DNA from: JAQXDR01 sp038138625
GTDB lineage: Bacteria; Pseudomonadota; Alphaproteobacteria; Rhodobacterales; Rhodobacteraceae
Reading direction: 5' to 3'
Assembly (NCBI GenBank): GCA_038138625.1
Contig: JAYQEA010000003.1
Span: 15,194 to 79,193, forward strand
DNA length: 64,000 nt
The translations under genes were made by a program, and so were the position numbers. The notes below the pieces were generated by a model. It made no database searches. It worked only from the letters and a program-made list of their open reading frames with translations, and was not told the DNA's origin. Positions 18,282 through 27,177 of this stretch are shown piece by piece; position 1 is the first letter of the stretch; each line of letters begins with the position of its first letter.

Positions 18282-18485
18282 GATGTGATCCTTTTCATAA
18301 TCTCAAGAGTTGCCACCTTAGCCGGTGACGGGCAGTTGTCGAGTATGATTATTGCCCGATGTCCTTGGTGTATCCGGTGCAACAGGTCAGCGCCTGAAAA
18401 GACAGAGCTGATCTACCCAACCCCATGAAAGGCGGATATGACAGGTCAGAACTGCAACCTGCTGCCACCACAAAGGACTGCCACC

Positions 18486-19391
18486 ATGCCCCTGACCCCA
18501 GAACAAGAGGCCGAGATATCGGCGTTACGCACCACGTCTCAGCCAACTTTGCGCGCGGTGTCTGTGGGGATGGAAGCGCATCTGTATAAAGCGCATCAGG
18601 TTTTGGACCACGGCTTTGTGCGCGTCATTGATTATATGGGCGATGATGCTGCGATTTGTCAGGCTGCGCGTGTATCCTATGGCAAGGGGACCAAGTCTGT
18701 TCAGAACGACGAAGGCCTGATCCGGTATCTCATGCGGCACTGGCATTCTACCCCGTTCGAGATGTGCGAAGTCAAGCTGCACGTCAAACTGCCGGTCTTT
18801 GTTGCGCGGCAGTGGATCCGGCACCGGACAGCCAATGTGAACGAGTACTCGGCGCGGTATTCAATCCTGGACAGGGAGTTCTACATTCCCCAAGCTGATG
18901 CCTTGGCAGCGCAAAGTGTGGTCAACAATCAGGGCCGCGGTGAGGTGCTGCAGGGCGAAGAAGCTGCGCGTGTTCTACGCTATCTGCGTGATGATGCAAT
19001 GACGGCCTATGATCATTACGAGGCTATGATTTCGCAAGATGGGCAGCAGGGGTTGGCACGTGAACTGGCGCGTATGAACCTGCCTGCAAATATCTATACG
19101 CAATGGTATTGGAAGGTCGATCTACACAATCTGCTGCACTTCTTGCGCCTGCGCGCGGATGCCCATGCCCAGTACGAAATCCGTGTCTACGCAGACGCCA
19201 TCTGCGCGATCGTCGCGGATTGGGTGCCGTTTGCGTATAAAGCCTTCGAGGATTATCGCCTTGGTGGGGCCGTGCTGTCAGCAACCGCGCTAGAGGCCGT
19301 GCGGCGTATGCTGAAGGGCGAAGAGGTCACACAGGAAAATTCCGGCATGTCCAAAGGCGAATGGCGCGAATTTATGGCGGCGCTAAAGTGA
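18486..19391 (+). CDS. thyX: Flavin-dependent thymidylate synthase
   Basis: A 301-residue ThyX that makes dTMP from dUMP using FAD, NADPH and methylenetetrahydrofolate. The diagnostic RHRTANVNEYSARYS motif (RHRxxxxNxxSxR type) is near residues 115-130, with further conserved blocks RHWHSTPFEMCE before it and LHNLLHFLRLRAD after it. The ATG beginning MPLTPEQEAEI is chosen over one 16 codons upstream because AAAGGA precedes it. The stop overlaps a GTG (GTGA) that would start the frameshifted GIY-YIG gene. Confidence 0.95.
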   Translation: MPLTPEQEAEISALRTTSQPTLRAVSVGMEAHLYKAHQVLDHGFVRVIDYMGDDAAICQAARVSYGKGTKSVQNDEGLIRYLMRHWHSTPFEMCEVKLHVKLPVFVARQWIRHRTANVNEYSARYSILDREFYIPQADALAAQSVVNNQGRGEVLQGEEAARVLRYLRDDAMTAYDHYEAMISQDGQQGLARELARMNLPANIYTQWYWKVDLHNLLHFLRLRADAHAQYEIRVYADAICAIVADWVPFAYKAFEDYRLGGAVLSATALEAVRRMLKGEEVTQENSGMSKGEWREFMAALK

Positions 19392-20310
19392 ACAGTCGTG
19401 GCAGATCCGTCCGCATCTTTCTCGCAGAGGGTATTCCGACGGGGATCGTAACTGCCGAAGTCATGAATTGGACAGGCCATGTCTTGGCTGGGCCGCGGTC
19501 CCGTTTGGAAAGGCTTTCGCACGCTCGGAGTTGAAAAGGACAGGCGTCTATTTCATTTTTGGCGATGACGACACCGAGGGTGGTCAGCCCCTTCTTTATA
19601 TTGGTGAAGGCGATGACATCTCAAAACGTCTGGCCAGCCATAACAAAGACAAAGATTTCTGGACCAGATTTATTGCCATAACGAGCAAAGATCTCAACCT
19701 GACCAAAGCACATGTGCGGTATCTCGAATCCCGGCTGATCGAAATCGCAGGTCATGCAAACAGGTCCGCATTGATCAACAAGGATCGTCCGCAGTTTGAC
19801 CTGTTACCCGAAGCAGATATCGCTGACATGGAAACCTTTTTAGAGGAAATTCAATTGGTCCTTCCGGTCCTTGGTGCGGATTTTCTAAAGGCAGTCTCTC
19901 ACACTCAATCGATGTCATCTGACAGACGATCAGCGCAAAATGCGCAGGATGAGACCGGTCATGTGACATTTGTCCTGCAGGCCGAAAGATGGGGTATCGA
20001 TGCAACCGCCCAAGAGGCTGAGGGAGAGTTTGTTATTTTGGCCGGATCGCATGGGTCGCTGAAAGAAAAGCCATCGTTTTATGGGCGTGCAAAGCAGCTG
20101 CGCGATCGATTGCTGAAGACGGGTGTGTTGCGCGTGACGTCAGACGATACCTTTGTCTGTCAGTCAGATATTGCGTTTTCCAGCCCGTCATCAGCGGCAA
20201 AGTTCTTGTGGGGGACATCACGCAACGGGCGCTCTGATTGGAAAGAATCCGTTACGACAGCATCTTACGCGGACTTTAAGGACAGCTTGCTGCCAAGCAA
20301 TGAGGACTGA
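19388..20310 (+). pseudogene. GIY-YIG nuclease family gene broken by a one-base frameshift
   Basis: Reading from GTG 19388 (overlapping the thyX stop) gives an N terminus SVRIFLAEGIPTGIVTAEV, then MNWTGHVLAGPRSRLE, which is the standard start of GIY-YIG plus DUF4357 proteins. That frame hits a stop about 12 codons past 19510. The rest of the protein continues in another frame from about 19510 as KAFARSELKRTGVYFIFG, with the GIY-YIG core (TGVYF, LLYIGEGDDISKRL, YLESRLIEIA) and a C-terminal domain to 20310. One A missing from GGAAAGG at 19507-19513 would restore a single frame of about 307 codons. It may be a true mutation, a sequencing error in a homopolymer, or less likely programmed slippage. 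GIY-YIG proteins of this type are putative DNA nucleases of unknown role. Confidence 0.75.
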
Positions 20311-20504
20311 TTTCGTCTCTCTGGCAGGCTGTCTTTCGATTGTATTTTTGGATCCTGATATTGACCTTTTGCTGTGCGTCAGGCGGCTTTGACGACGCGC
20401 CTATCAAAAGGAACCTATCGATTGCGGTGAATATTCTGTGCGACAAGGTCCTCAGTCTGTCGCACCCCATTGACCAATGCGCAAAACGGCCTCATATCCG
20501 CCGT

Positions 20505-22304
20505 ATGACTGATCTTTCTCGTATCCGAAATTTCTCGATCGTGGCGCACATTGACCACGGAAAATCCACGCTGGCGGACCGTCTGATCCAATCCACAAAT
20601 ACCGTGGCGGATCGCGACATGAAAGAGCAGCTGCTGGACAGTATGGATATTGAACGCGAACGCGGTATTACGATCAAGGCCAACACCGTTCGGATTGATT
20701 ACCATGCGGCCGATGGTCATGATTATGTGTTGAACCTGATCGACACGCCCGGCCACGTGGATTTCGCCTACGAAGTAAGCCGTTCCATGCGGGCGGTCGA
20801 GGGATCTTTGCTGGTGGTTGACAGCACCCAAGGCGTTGAGGCGCAGACGCTGGCCAATGTGTATCAGGCCATAGACGCAGATCACGATATTGTCCCTGTT
20901 TTGAACAAGATTGATCTGCCCGCCAGTGATTGCGACCGCGTTGCCGAACAGATCGAGGACGTCATCGGGATTGATGCAAGCGATGCGGTTATGGTCTCTG
21001 CCAAGACCGGTATCGGAATTGATGAAACGCTCGAGGCCATCGTAACGCGGCTGCCGGCGCCGGATGGTTCTGTGGATGCTCCCTTGAAAGCGATGCTGGT
21101 AGACAGCTGGTATGATGCCTATCTGGGGGTGGTGGTTCTGGTCCGCATAATGGACGGTGTTTTGAAAAAAGGACAGCGGATCCGCATGATGGCCACAAAC
21201 GCCGTTTATCCCGTGGACCGCATTGGTGTTTTCCGTCCTGAAATGACATCGGTCGAGTCGCTCGGACCCGGCGAGATCGGGTTTATTACAGCATCGATCA
21301 AACAGGTGCGTGATACCAAGGTTGGCGACACGATTACCCATGAAAAAAAGGGAGCCGAGACACCTTTGCCGGGTTTCCAGCCCTCTGTTCCGGTGGTCTT
21401 TTGCGGGCTATTCCCTGTAGACAGCTCAGAATTTGAAGATCTCAGGGATGCGATCGAAAAGCTGGCACTGAACGATGCCTCTTTCAGCTACGAGATGGAG
21501 ACTTCGGCCGCGCTGGGATTTGGCTTTCGGTGCGGTTTTCTGGGACTGCTGCACCTTGAGGTTATTCGCGACAGGATCGAGCGGGAATACGGGATCGAGC
21601 TGATCACAACCGCACCAAGTGTGATCTACCACATCTTTATGAAAGATGGGGAAATGATCGAACTCCATAACCCTGCGGATATGCCTGATCCCAGCAAAAT
21701 TGACCACATCGAAGAACCACGCATCAAGGCCACCATATTGGTGCCAGATGAGTTCTTGGGGGATGTACTTAAGCTTTGCCAAGATCGCCGAGGATTGCAG
21801 GAGGATCTGACCTACGCAGGATCTCGGGCCATGGTGGTCTATGATTTGCCCCTGAACGAGGTCGTTTTTGATTTCTACGATCGTCTGAAATCAGTGACCA
21901 AAGGGTACGCTTCGTTTGACTATCAGATGACCGGATACCGTGAAGACAATCTGGTGAAAATGTCCATTTTGGTAAATGACGAGCCCGTCGATGCGCTTTC
22001 GACTATGGTGCATCGGGATCGCGCTGACATGCGTGGTCGGGCGATGTGTGAAAAGTTGAAGGATCTGATTCCGCGGCACATGTTTAAAATTCCGATACAA
22101 GCAGCTATTGGTGGCAAGGTGATTGCACGCGAAACGCTCAGCGCGTTGCGCAAGGATGTGACTGCCAAATGTTACGGTGGTGATGCGTCTCGGAAAAAGA
22201 AACTCTTGGAAAAGCAGAAAGCGGGCAAAAAGAAGATGCGCCAGTTTGGACGCGTCGATATCCCGCAAGAGGCGTTTATTTCGGCACTAAAGATGGACAA
22301 CTGA
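20505..22304 (+). CDS. lepA: Elongation factor 4 (LepA), ribosome-associated GTPase
   Basis: A 599-residue translational GTPase related to EF-G, which acts on stalled or initiating ribosomes. G1 is AHIDHGKSTLADRL near residue 14, G2 lies in RERGITIKANT, G3 is DTPGHVDF near 80, and G4 is NKIDLP near 135. The LepA-specific C-terminal domain is basic and ends with FISALKMDN. The frame is open 55 codons upstream, but MTDLSRIRNFSIVAHIDHG is the family N terminus. No strong ribosome binding site is seen before it. An imperfect stem CCCGACC/GGTCGGG at about 22323-22365 follows the gene without a T-run. Confidence 0.96.
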   Translation: MTDLSRIRNFSIVAHIDHGKSTLADRLIQSTNTVADRDMKEQLLDSMDIERERGITIKANTVRIDYHAADGHDYVLNLIDTPGHVDFAYEVSRSMRAVEGSLLVVDSTQGVEAQTLANVYQAIDADHDIVPVLNKIDLPASDCDRVAEQIEDVIGIDASDAVMVSAKTGIGIDETLEAIVTRLPAPDGSVDAPLKAMLVDSWYDAYLGVVVLVRIMDGVLKKGQRIRMMATNAVYPVDRIGVFRPEMTSVESLGPGEIGFITASIKQVRDTKVGDTITHEKKGAETPLPGFQPSVPVVFCGLFPVDSSEFEDLRDAIEKLALNDASFSYEMETSAALGFGFRCGFLGLLHLEVIRDRIEREYGIELITTAPSVIYHIFMKDGEMIELHNPADMPDPSKIDHIEEPRIKATILVPDEFLGDVLKLCQDRRGLQEDLTYAGSRAMVVYDLPLNEVVFDFYDRLKSVTKGYASFDYQMTGYREDNLVKMSILVNDEPVDALSTMVHRDRADMRGRAMCEKLKDLIPRHMFKIPIQAAIGGKVIARETLSALRKDVTAKCYGGDASRKKKLLEKQKAGKKKMRQFGRVDIPQEAFISALKMDN

Positions 22305-22416
22305 TCTGATAAAACAGCGTGGCCCGACCATGCTTGTTTTAGCGGATCAAACATCCGGTCGGGACAGGCTGGCAACGCCATCTCGGAAATTTTACAGCCC
22401 TTGACAGTGCAGACGG

Positions 22417-23193
22417 CTATATGTCGGCCAGCAAAATTCTTATGTGACCAGGGGCAATAGACGCTTTGTCTTGCACGGACTGCGCTATGGTGGTTGAAAA
22501 ATCCACCACAGGAAAGGCTTGTGTTAAGCCTTTTGCAAGGGCTGCCTCCAGCGCTATCGCGTCGGCAAGCGTCTTGTCCTGTTCATGGAAATACCAGACG
22601 CTGCTGGAAGCATGCAGCGGCGCGCCCATTTCGATTGCGGCTACTCCATTGCGCAGGTTCCATCCGGAAAAACTAAGCGATCTCATAATGCCTGCGGCCT
22701 TGTCGGCACTAACGGAACCGTATCGCAATACAATCACATCAGAACGTTGTTTTTCAGCTGGTGTCGGTGTGGTTTGGGTCAGACGATTGGTGCAGTAGGT
22801 TGGCAAAATATCACACACGGGCGCAGGTTTCATGCCAAGTACCATACTTTGCGTGACGCTTGAAAGGCTGCCTGTTGCATATAAAAACCCAAACGTCGCA
22901 GCACTGAATGCCGCTGCGGTGACGGTCGAGCTTACTACGATTGAGAGCGCATGATCCTGCATGTATTTTTCAACCCACAGGGCCACAAAACCGATACCAG
23001 CGACCGCCGTGACAATGCACAGGGCAATGATAGAGGCGACGGCCAAGCCGTTGAAGAAAAAATCAATAAAGCCAATCAGTGCACAAATGGTGGCCCCGAA
23101 AAGAAGCGTCGGCTCCGCATCACGAACATTTCTCAAGAAATGAGACGTCTGTGATTTTTGCACCGTTAAGAAATCCGCATCGCGGTCCGTCAT
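22417..23193 (-). CDS. Membrane protein of unknown function with LytR_C-like tail
   Basis: A 258-residue protein not recognised by name. A polar N terminus is followed by three hydrophobic segments at about residues 27-50, 52-72 and 83-107, then a soluble part of about 150 residues. That part contains C126 and C134 (CDILPTYC) and a block DVIVLRYGSVSADKAAGIMR to about 235 that resembles the small LytR C-terminal domain (alternating strand and helix, then WYFHEQDKTLADAIALEAAL). The resemblance is by eye and weak. The gene is convergent with lepA and transcribed away from glgB. It has no obvious operon partner. Confidence 0.65.
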   Translation of the reverse strand: MTDRDADFLTVQKSQTSHFLRNVRDAEPTLLFGATICALIGFIDFFFNGLAVASIIALCIVTAVAGIGFVALWVEKYMQDHALSIVVSSTVTAAAFSAATFGFLYATGSLSSVTQSMVLGMKPAPVCDILPTYCTNRLTQTTPTPAEKQRSDVIVLRYGSVSADKAAGIMRSLSFSGWNLRNGVAAIEMGAPLHASSSVWYFHEQDKTLADAIALEAALAKGLTQAFPVVDFSTTIAQSVQDKASIAPGHIRILLADI

Positions 23194-23732
23194 ATCAACA
23201 ACTTACCCGTTACACGCCCATAAAAAAGGAGCGCAAGGAATAGGCGTGACCTGCCAAAGCTAATCGAAATATACTCGGATACTTAGAAGCCAACTCATCA
23301 ATGGTTTGGCTTTCTGTAACTAGAAACTATACTTTTAGAACTCTTGCCTATTTCTTCTGCACTTTTGTTGTTTGATCAAGCAAAATATTGCAAAGACGCC
23401 GAAAATGTTAACTTACGCTTAGATTTTCACTGAAACAGGTGGTTTTGTGGTAAATATCTGATAACATTTGGGCATTTTACGTAATATGCCACAAATCTGC
23501 CATAAAAAAGAAAGGCAATCCAGCACGGAAAATGCGCATACCCATGCCGAATCACTTCTGATGACGCATGGCCGTATTGTGAAAATAAGGCTCCTCAGGA
23601 TGTACGATTTCAGGCACATGAGTGGCGACTGTGCGGTTCAAACCTCTTCTGCGCGCTGAAGAGGTTAAAAAGCTGCCAAACTGATTTATACTGGGTCTCG
23701 GGTGTCTCGCTTTGAGACGAAAGGGGCGATAC
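23194..23732. other. 540-bp AT-rich region upstream of the glycogen operon
   Basis: Separates two divergent genes and is markedly more AT-rich than its surroundings between 23220 and 23480. No open frame in it looks real. The glg operon promoter should be here. It contains a perfect 9-bp inverted repeat at 23641-23666 and a short hairpin GTCTC-GCTTT-GAGAC at 23704-23718, just before the glgB ribosome binding site AAAGGGG. Confidence 0.5.
23641..23666. promoter_or_regulatory. Perfect inverted repeat upstream of glgB, possible operator
   Basis: AACCTCTTC and GAAGAGGTT form a perfect 9-bp inverted repeat with an 8-base spacer TGCGCGCT, ending 66 bases before the glgB start. No T-run follows on either strand, so it is not a terminator. 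It may be an operator or a leader hairpin of the glycogen operon; function is inferred from position only. Confidence 0.4.
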
Positions 23733-25925
23733 ATGGCGAACATGCGGCAGATGCAGGCAGAGGATGCCGCGAAGCTACAAAATGGGACACACGATAGTCC
23801 TTTCGCAGTTCTTGGATCACATCGTGAAGCGGTTCGGATATTTTGGCCAGGAGCGCGATCCGTTCAAATCATTCACAATGGCGTAGTGACGGATCTGGCA
23901 TCAGACGACGCGGACCTTTGGGTGGGGCCACCGGTCTTGCATGATTACAAAATTCAGGTTTGTGCCGCAGATGGATCGCTGTCGCGGGTCGAGGATGTCT
24001 ATAAGTTTGGTCCGGTACTGGGAGAGTTGGATGCCTATTTGCTGGCCGAAGGGACGCATAAACAGTTGTGGCGGGTTCTCGGTGCCCATGTGATGGTTCA
24101 TGAGGGGGTCTGCGGAACACATTTTGCAGTCTGGGCCCCTAATGCCCGCCGCGCTTCTGTCATAGGTGAGTTTTGTAACTGGGATGGTCGTCGATTGCCA
24201 ATGAGACGCGTTGGCGCCTGTGGTGTTTGGGAAATTTTTATTCCCGATGTGGGCGAGGGTGCGACCTACAAGTATGAGATCCTGACGGACACTGCAGTCT
24301 TGCAAAAGGCAGACCCGGTTGGTTTCGGGGCTGAACATGCCCCTGCGACAGCGAGCGTTGTGCGCGATATTTCAGGTTATGGCTGGAGGGACCAGTCGTG
24401 GATGGCATCGCGAGCCAAAGCGCAGGATCGCAGTGCACCGATGTCCATCTATGAGGTTCATCTTGGATCATGGCGTCGGGTTGGTTCCGAGGCGCGGCCT
24501 CTGTCTTACAAAGAACACGCGCGTGACCTCGTGGAGTATGTTCGCGATATGGGCTTTACGCATATTGAAATCATGCCGGTCAGTGAATTCCCGTTCGACG
24601 GCTCTTGGGGATACCAGCCGGTGGGTCTTTTTGCGCCCACGATCCGTTTTGGTCCACCCCACGAATTTCGGGATCTTGTTGATGCAGCCCATCAGGCGGG
24701 TATTGCCGTTTTGATTGATTGGGTGCCGGGCCATTTTCCCGCCGATCCACATGGGCTGGCGCAATTTGATGGCAGTTTCCTTTACGAGCATGCAGATCCG
24801 CGGGAAGGTTTCCATCAGGACTGGAATACATTGATCTATAATTACGGTCGGGTCGAAGTCCGCAATTTCCTTGTTGCCAATGCTATGTTTTGGCTGGACG
24901 AGTATCATGTTGACGGTTTGCGTGTCGATGCTGTGGCATCCATGCTATACCGAGATTATTCGCGCGCAGCTGATCAATGGGTTCCCAACGAGGATGGTGG
25001 ACGAGAAAACTACGAGGCCATTGCTTTTTTGCGCGAAACAAACGTCGCTGCCTACGGCGCGAATGAGGGCATCGTAACCGTGGCCGAGGAAAGCACGTCG
25101 TTTCCCAAAGTATCAGCCCCGGTTCACAATGATGGCCTTGGCTTTGGCTTTAAATGGAATATGGGATGGATGAATGACACACTGCGCTTCATGGCCGAAG
25201 ACCCTGTCCATCGCAAATATCATCATCATTTGATGACATTTGGGATTGAATACGCGTGGTCCGAGAATTTTATCTTGCCAATCAGCCATGACGAGGTCGT
25301 GCACGGCAAAGGATCAATGCTGACCAAAATGCCCGGAGACCGATGGCAGCAGTTTGCCAATTTGCGCGCCTATTATGGGTTCATGTGGGGACATCCCGGC
25401 AAGAAACTTTTGTTTATGGGGTGCGAATTCGCCCAGCCCGAAGAATGGAACCATGACGGACAATTGAATTGGGATGCAGCTGCGCAACCGATGCATTCGG
25501 GCGTACAAACACTGGTTCGAGACTTAAATCATCTCTATGCGCGCTGTCCTGCATTACATGCACTAGATTGTGACCCATCCGGTTTTGAATGGGTGAACGG
25601 GGGCGATACAGAGCAGTCTACGCTATCTTTTTTACGGCACGGGCCAGATGGCACGGCATCGGTTTTGGTTGTTTGCAACTTTACTCCAATGACGCGCACT
25701 TCATATTGTGTGGGTGTGCCAAAGTCCGGCCGGTGGCGTGAGATATTGAACACTGATGCGGCGATTTACGGCGGCAGTAATACTGGTAACCATGGTGAAC
25801 TGGTGGCGCAGTCCACAGCCCATCAGGGCCAGCCGGCTTGTATCGAAATGACACTGCCGGGCCTAAGTACCGTCATGTTTGAATGGCAGGATGAACTTGA
25901 TCTGATTGGAGAGCACCATGGTTGA
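23733..25925 (+). CDS. glgB: 1,4-alpha-glucan branching enzyme
   Basis: A 730-residue branching enzyme that cuts alpha-1,4 chains and re-attaches them in alpha-1,6 linkage during glycogen synthesis. It has an N-terminal domain with SPFAVLGSH, a CBM48 domain (FAVWAPNARRASVIGEFCNW near residue 135), and a GH13 barrel with DGLRVDAVASMLY (nucleophile Asp), VTVAEESTSF (acid/base Glu) and LPISHDEVVHGKGS. It ends in an all-beta domain. The ATG at 23733 is chosen because AAAGGGG lies about 8 bases upstream. It is first in the operon glgB-glgC-glgA-glgX-glgP and overlaps glgC by 8 bases. Confidence 0.97.
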   Translation: MANMRQMQAEDAAKLQNGTHDSPFAVLGSHREAVRIFWPGARSVQIIHNGVVTDLASDDADLWVGPPVLHDYKIQVCAADGSLSRVEDVYKFGPVLGELDAYLLAEGTHKQLWRVLGAHVMVHEGVCGTHFAVWAPNARRASVIGEFCNWDGRRLPMRRVGACGVWEIFIPDVGEGATYKYEILTDTAVLQKADPVGFGAEHAPATASVVRDISGYGWRDQSWMASRAKAQDRSAPMSIYEVHLGSWRRVGSEARPLSYKEHARDLVEYVRDMGFTHIEIMPVSEFPFDGSWGYQPVGLFAPTIRFGPPHEFRDLVDAAHQAGIAVLIDWVPGHFPADPHGLAQFDGSFLYEHADPREGFHQDWNTLIYNYGRVEVRNFLVANAMFWLDEYHVDGLRVDAVASMLYRDYSRAADQWVPNEDGGRENYEAIAFLRETNVAAYGANEGIVTVAEESTSFPKVSAPVHNDGLGFGFKWNMGWMNDTLRFMAEDPVHRKYHHHLMTFGIEYAWSENFILPISHDEVVHGKGSMLTKMPGDRWQQFANLRAYYGFMWGHPGKKLLFMGCEFAQPEEWNHDGQLNWDAAAQPMHSGVQTLVRDLNHLYARCPALHALDCDPSGFEWVNGGDTEQSTLSFLRHGPDGTASVLVVCNFTPMTRTSYCVGVPKSGRWREILNTDAAIYGGSNTGNHGELVAQSTAHQGQPACIEMTLPGLSTVMFEWQDELDLIGEHHG

Positions 25926-27177
25926 TAATCGAAGACTGACACAGCGGTCGATGGCCTTTGTTCTGGCTGGTGGTCGGGGCAGTCGGCTTAAGGAACTGAC
26001 CGATAGGCGCGTAAAACCCGCCGTCTATTTTGGTGGAAAAACACGTATTATTGATTTTGCCCTGTCCAACGCCATGAATTCAGGCATTCGTAAAATTGCC
26101 ATAGCAACCCAATACAAAGCACATAGCCTGATCCGCCATTGTCAGCGGGGATGGAACTTTTTTCGGGCTGAGCGGAACGAGTTTTTAGACATCCTCCCCG
26201 CAAGTCAGCGCATGGGCGAAGAGAACTGGTATCAGGGCACTGTTGATGCCGTGACCCAGAATATCGATATTGTTGATAGCTATGATGTTGATTACGTTGT
26301 AATTTTGGCTGGTGATCATATTTATAAGATGGATTACGAAATCATGTTGCGCCAGCATGTGGAAACCAAGGCGGACGTGACCATCGGTTGTTTGACGGTA
26401 CCCCGTCATGAAGCTTCGGCATTCGGGGTCATGGCTACGGACCATGCCGGACAGATCACCAGTTTCTTAGAAAAACCAGCTGATCCGCCCGCTACGCCAG
26501 AAGATCCAGACAAGGCGCTCGCCTCGATGGGAATTTATGTGTTCAACTGGAAATTTCTGCGGAGTTTGTTGATCCACGATATGAATGATACCCATTCAAC
26601 CCATGATTTTGGCAATGATTTGATCCCGGAAATTGTCAAGACCGGGCGCGCCATGGCGCATCGCTTTGATGAAAGCTGTGTTCGGGCATCTGGGGCACCG
26701 GCATACTGGAAAGATGTCGGCACCGTTGATGCCTTTTGGGAGGCCAACATTGACCTGACCAACTTTACGCCGGATTTGAACCTGTGGGACAGCCAGTGGC
26801 CGATCTGGACATACTCCGAAAGTGTGCCGCCAGCCAAGTTCATTCATGACGAACGCGATCGGCGCGGTGTCGCAATCTCATCCATGGTGTCGGGGGGGTG
26901 TATCATTTCAGGGACCGAAGTGCGCAATTCCCTGCTTTTCACCGAGGTACATACAAATTCCTATGCGGTGCTGGATCATGCTGTCGTGCTGCCGTATGTC
27001 ACGGTCAATCGCAACGCGCGATTACGAAAGGTGGTCATTGACCGCGGCGTTGATATTCCGGCAGGACTTGTCGTTGGTGAAGATCCTGTGGAAGATACAA
27101 AATTCTTTCGCGTAACGGAAAAAGGGACAACGTTGATCACGCAGAACATGGTCGACAGATGGAGCGCCGCACAGTGA
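25918..27177 (+). CDS. glgC: Glucose-1-phosphate adenylyltransferase
   Basis: A 419-residue ADP-glucose pyrophosphorylase, the regulated first step of glycogen synthesis (glucose 1-phosphate plus ATP to ADP-glucose). The nucleotidyltransferase domain starts with AFVLAGGRGSRLKELTDRR. Sugar-phosphate and catalytic regions include GTVDAVTQN, ILAGDHIYKMDY and SFLEKPAD, and a C-terminal left-handed beta-helix carries VRNSLLFTEV and related turns. The N terminus RRLTQRSMAF is the usual site for allosteric effector binding in this family. The ATG at 25918 has GGAGAG just upstream and lies inside the glgB end. The 3' end overlaps glgA by 4 bases. Confidence 0.97.
   Translation: MVDNRRLTQRSMAFVLAGGRGSRLKELTDRRVKPAVYFGGKTRIIDFALSNAMNSGIRKIAIATQYKAHSLIRHCQRGWNFFRAERNEFLDILPASQRMGEENWYQGTVDAVTQNIDIVDSYDVDYVVILAGDHIYKMDYEIMLRQHVETKADVTIGCLTVPRHEASAFGVMATDHAGQITSFLEKPADPPATPEDPDKALASMGIYVFNWKFLRSLLIHDMNDTHSTHDFGNDLIPEIVKTGRAMAHRFDESCVRASGAPAYWKDVGTVDAFWEANIDLTNFTPDLNLWDSQWPIWTYSESVPPAKFIHDERDRRGVAISSMVSGGCIISGTEVRNSLLFTEVHTNSYAVLDHAVVLPYVTVNRNARLRKVVIDRGVDIPAGLVVGEDPVEDTKFFRVTEKGTTLITQNMVDRWSAAQ

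Noticed and set aside
23641..23666. Rho-independent terminator upstream of glgB
   Set aside because: The inverted repeat is perfect but no T-run follows it on either strand.
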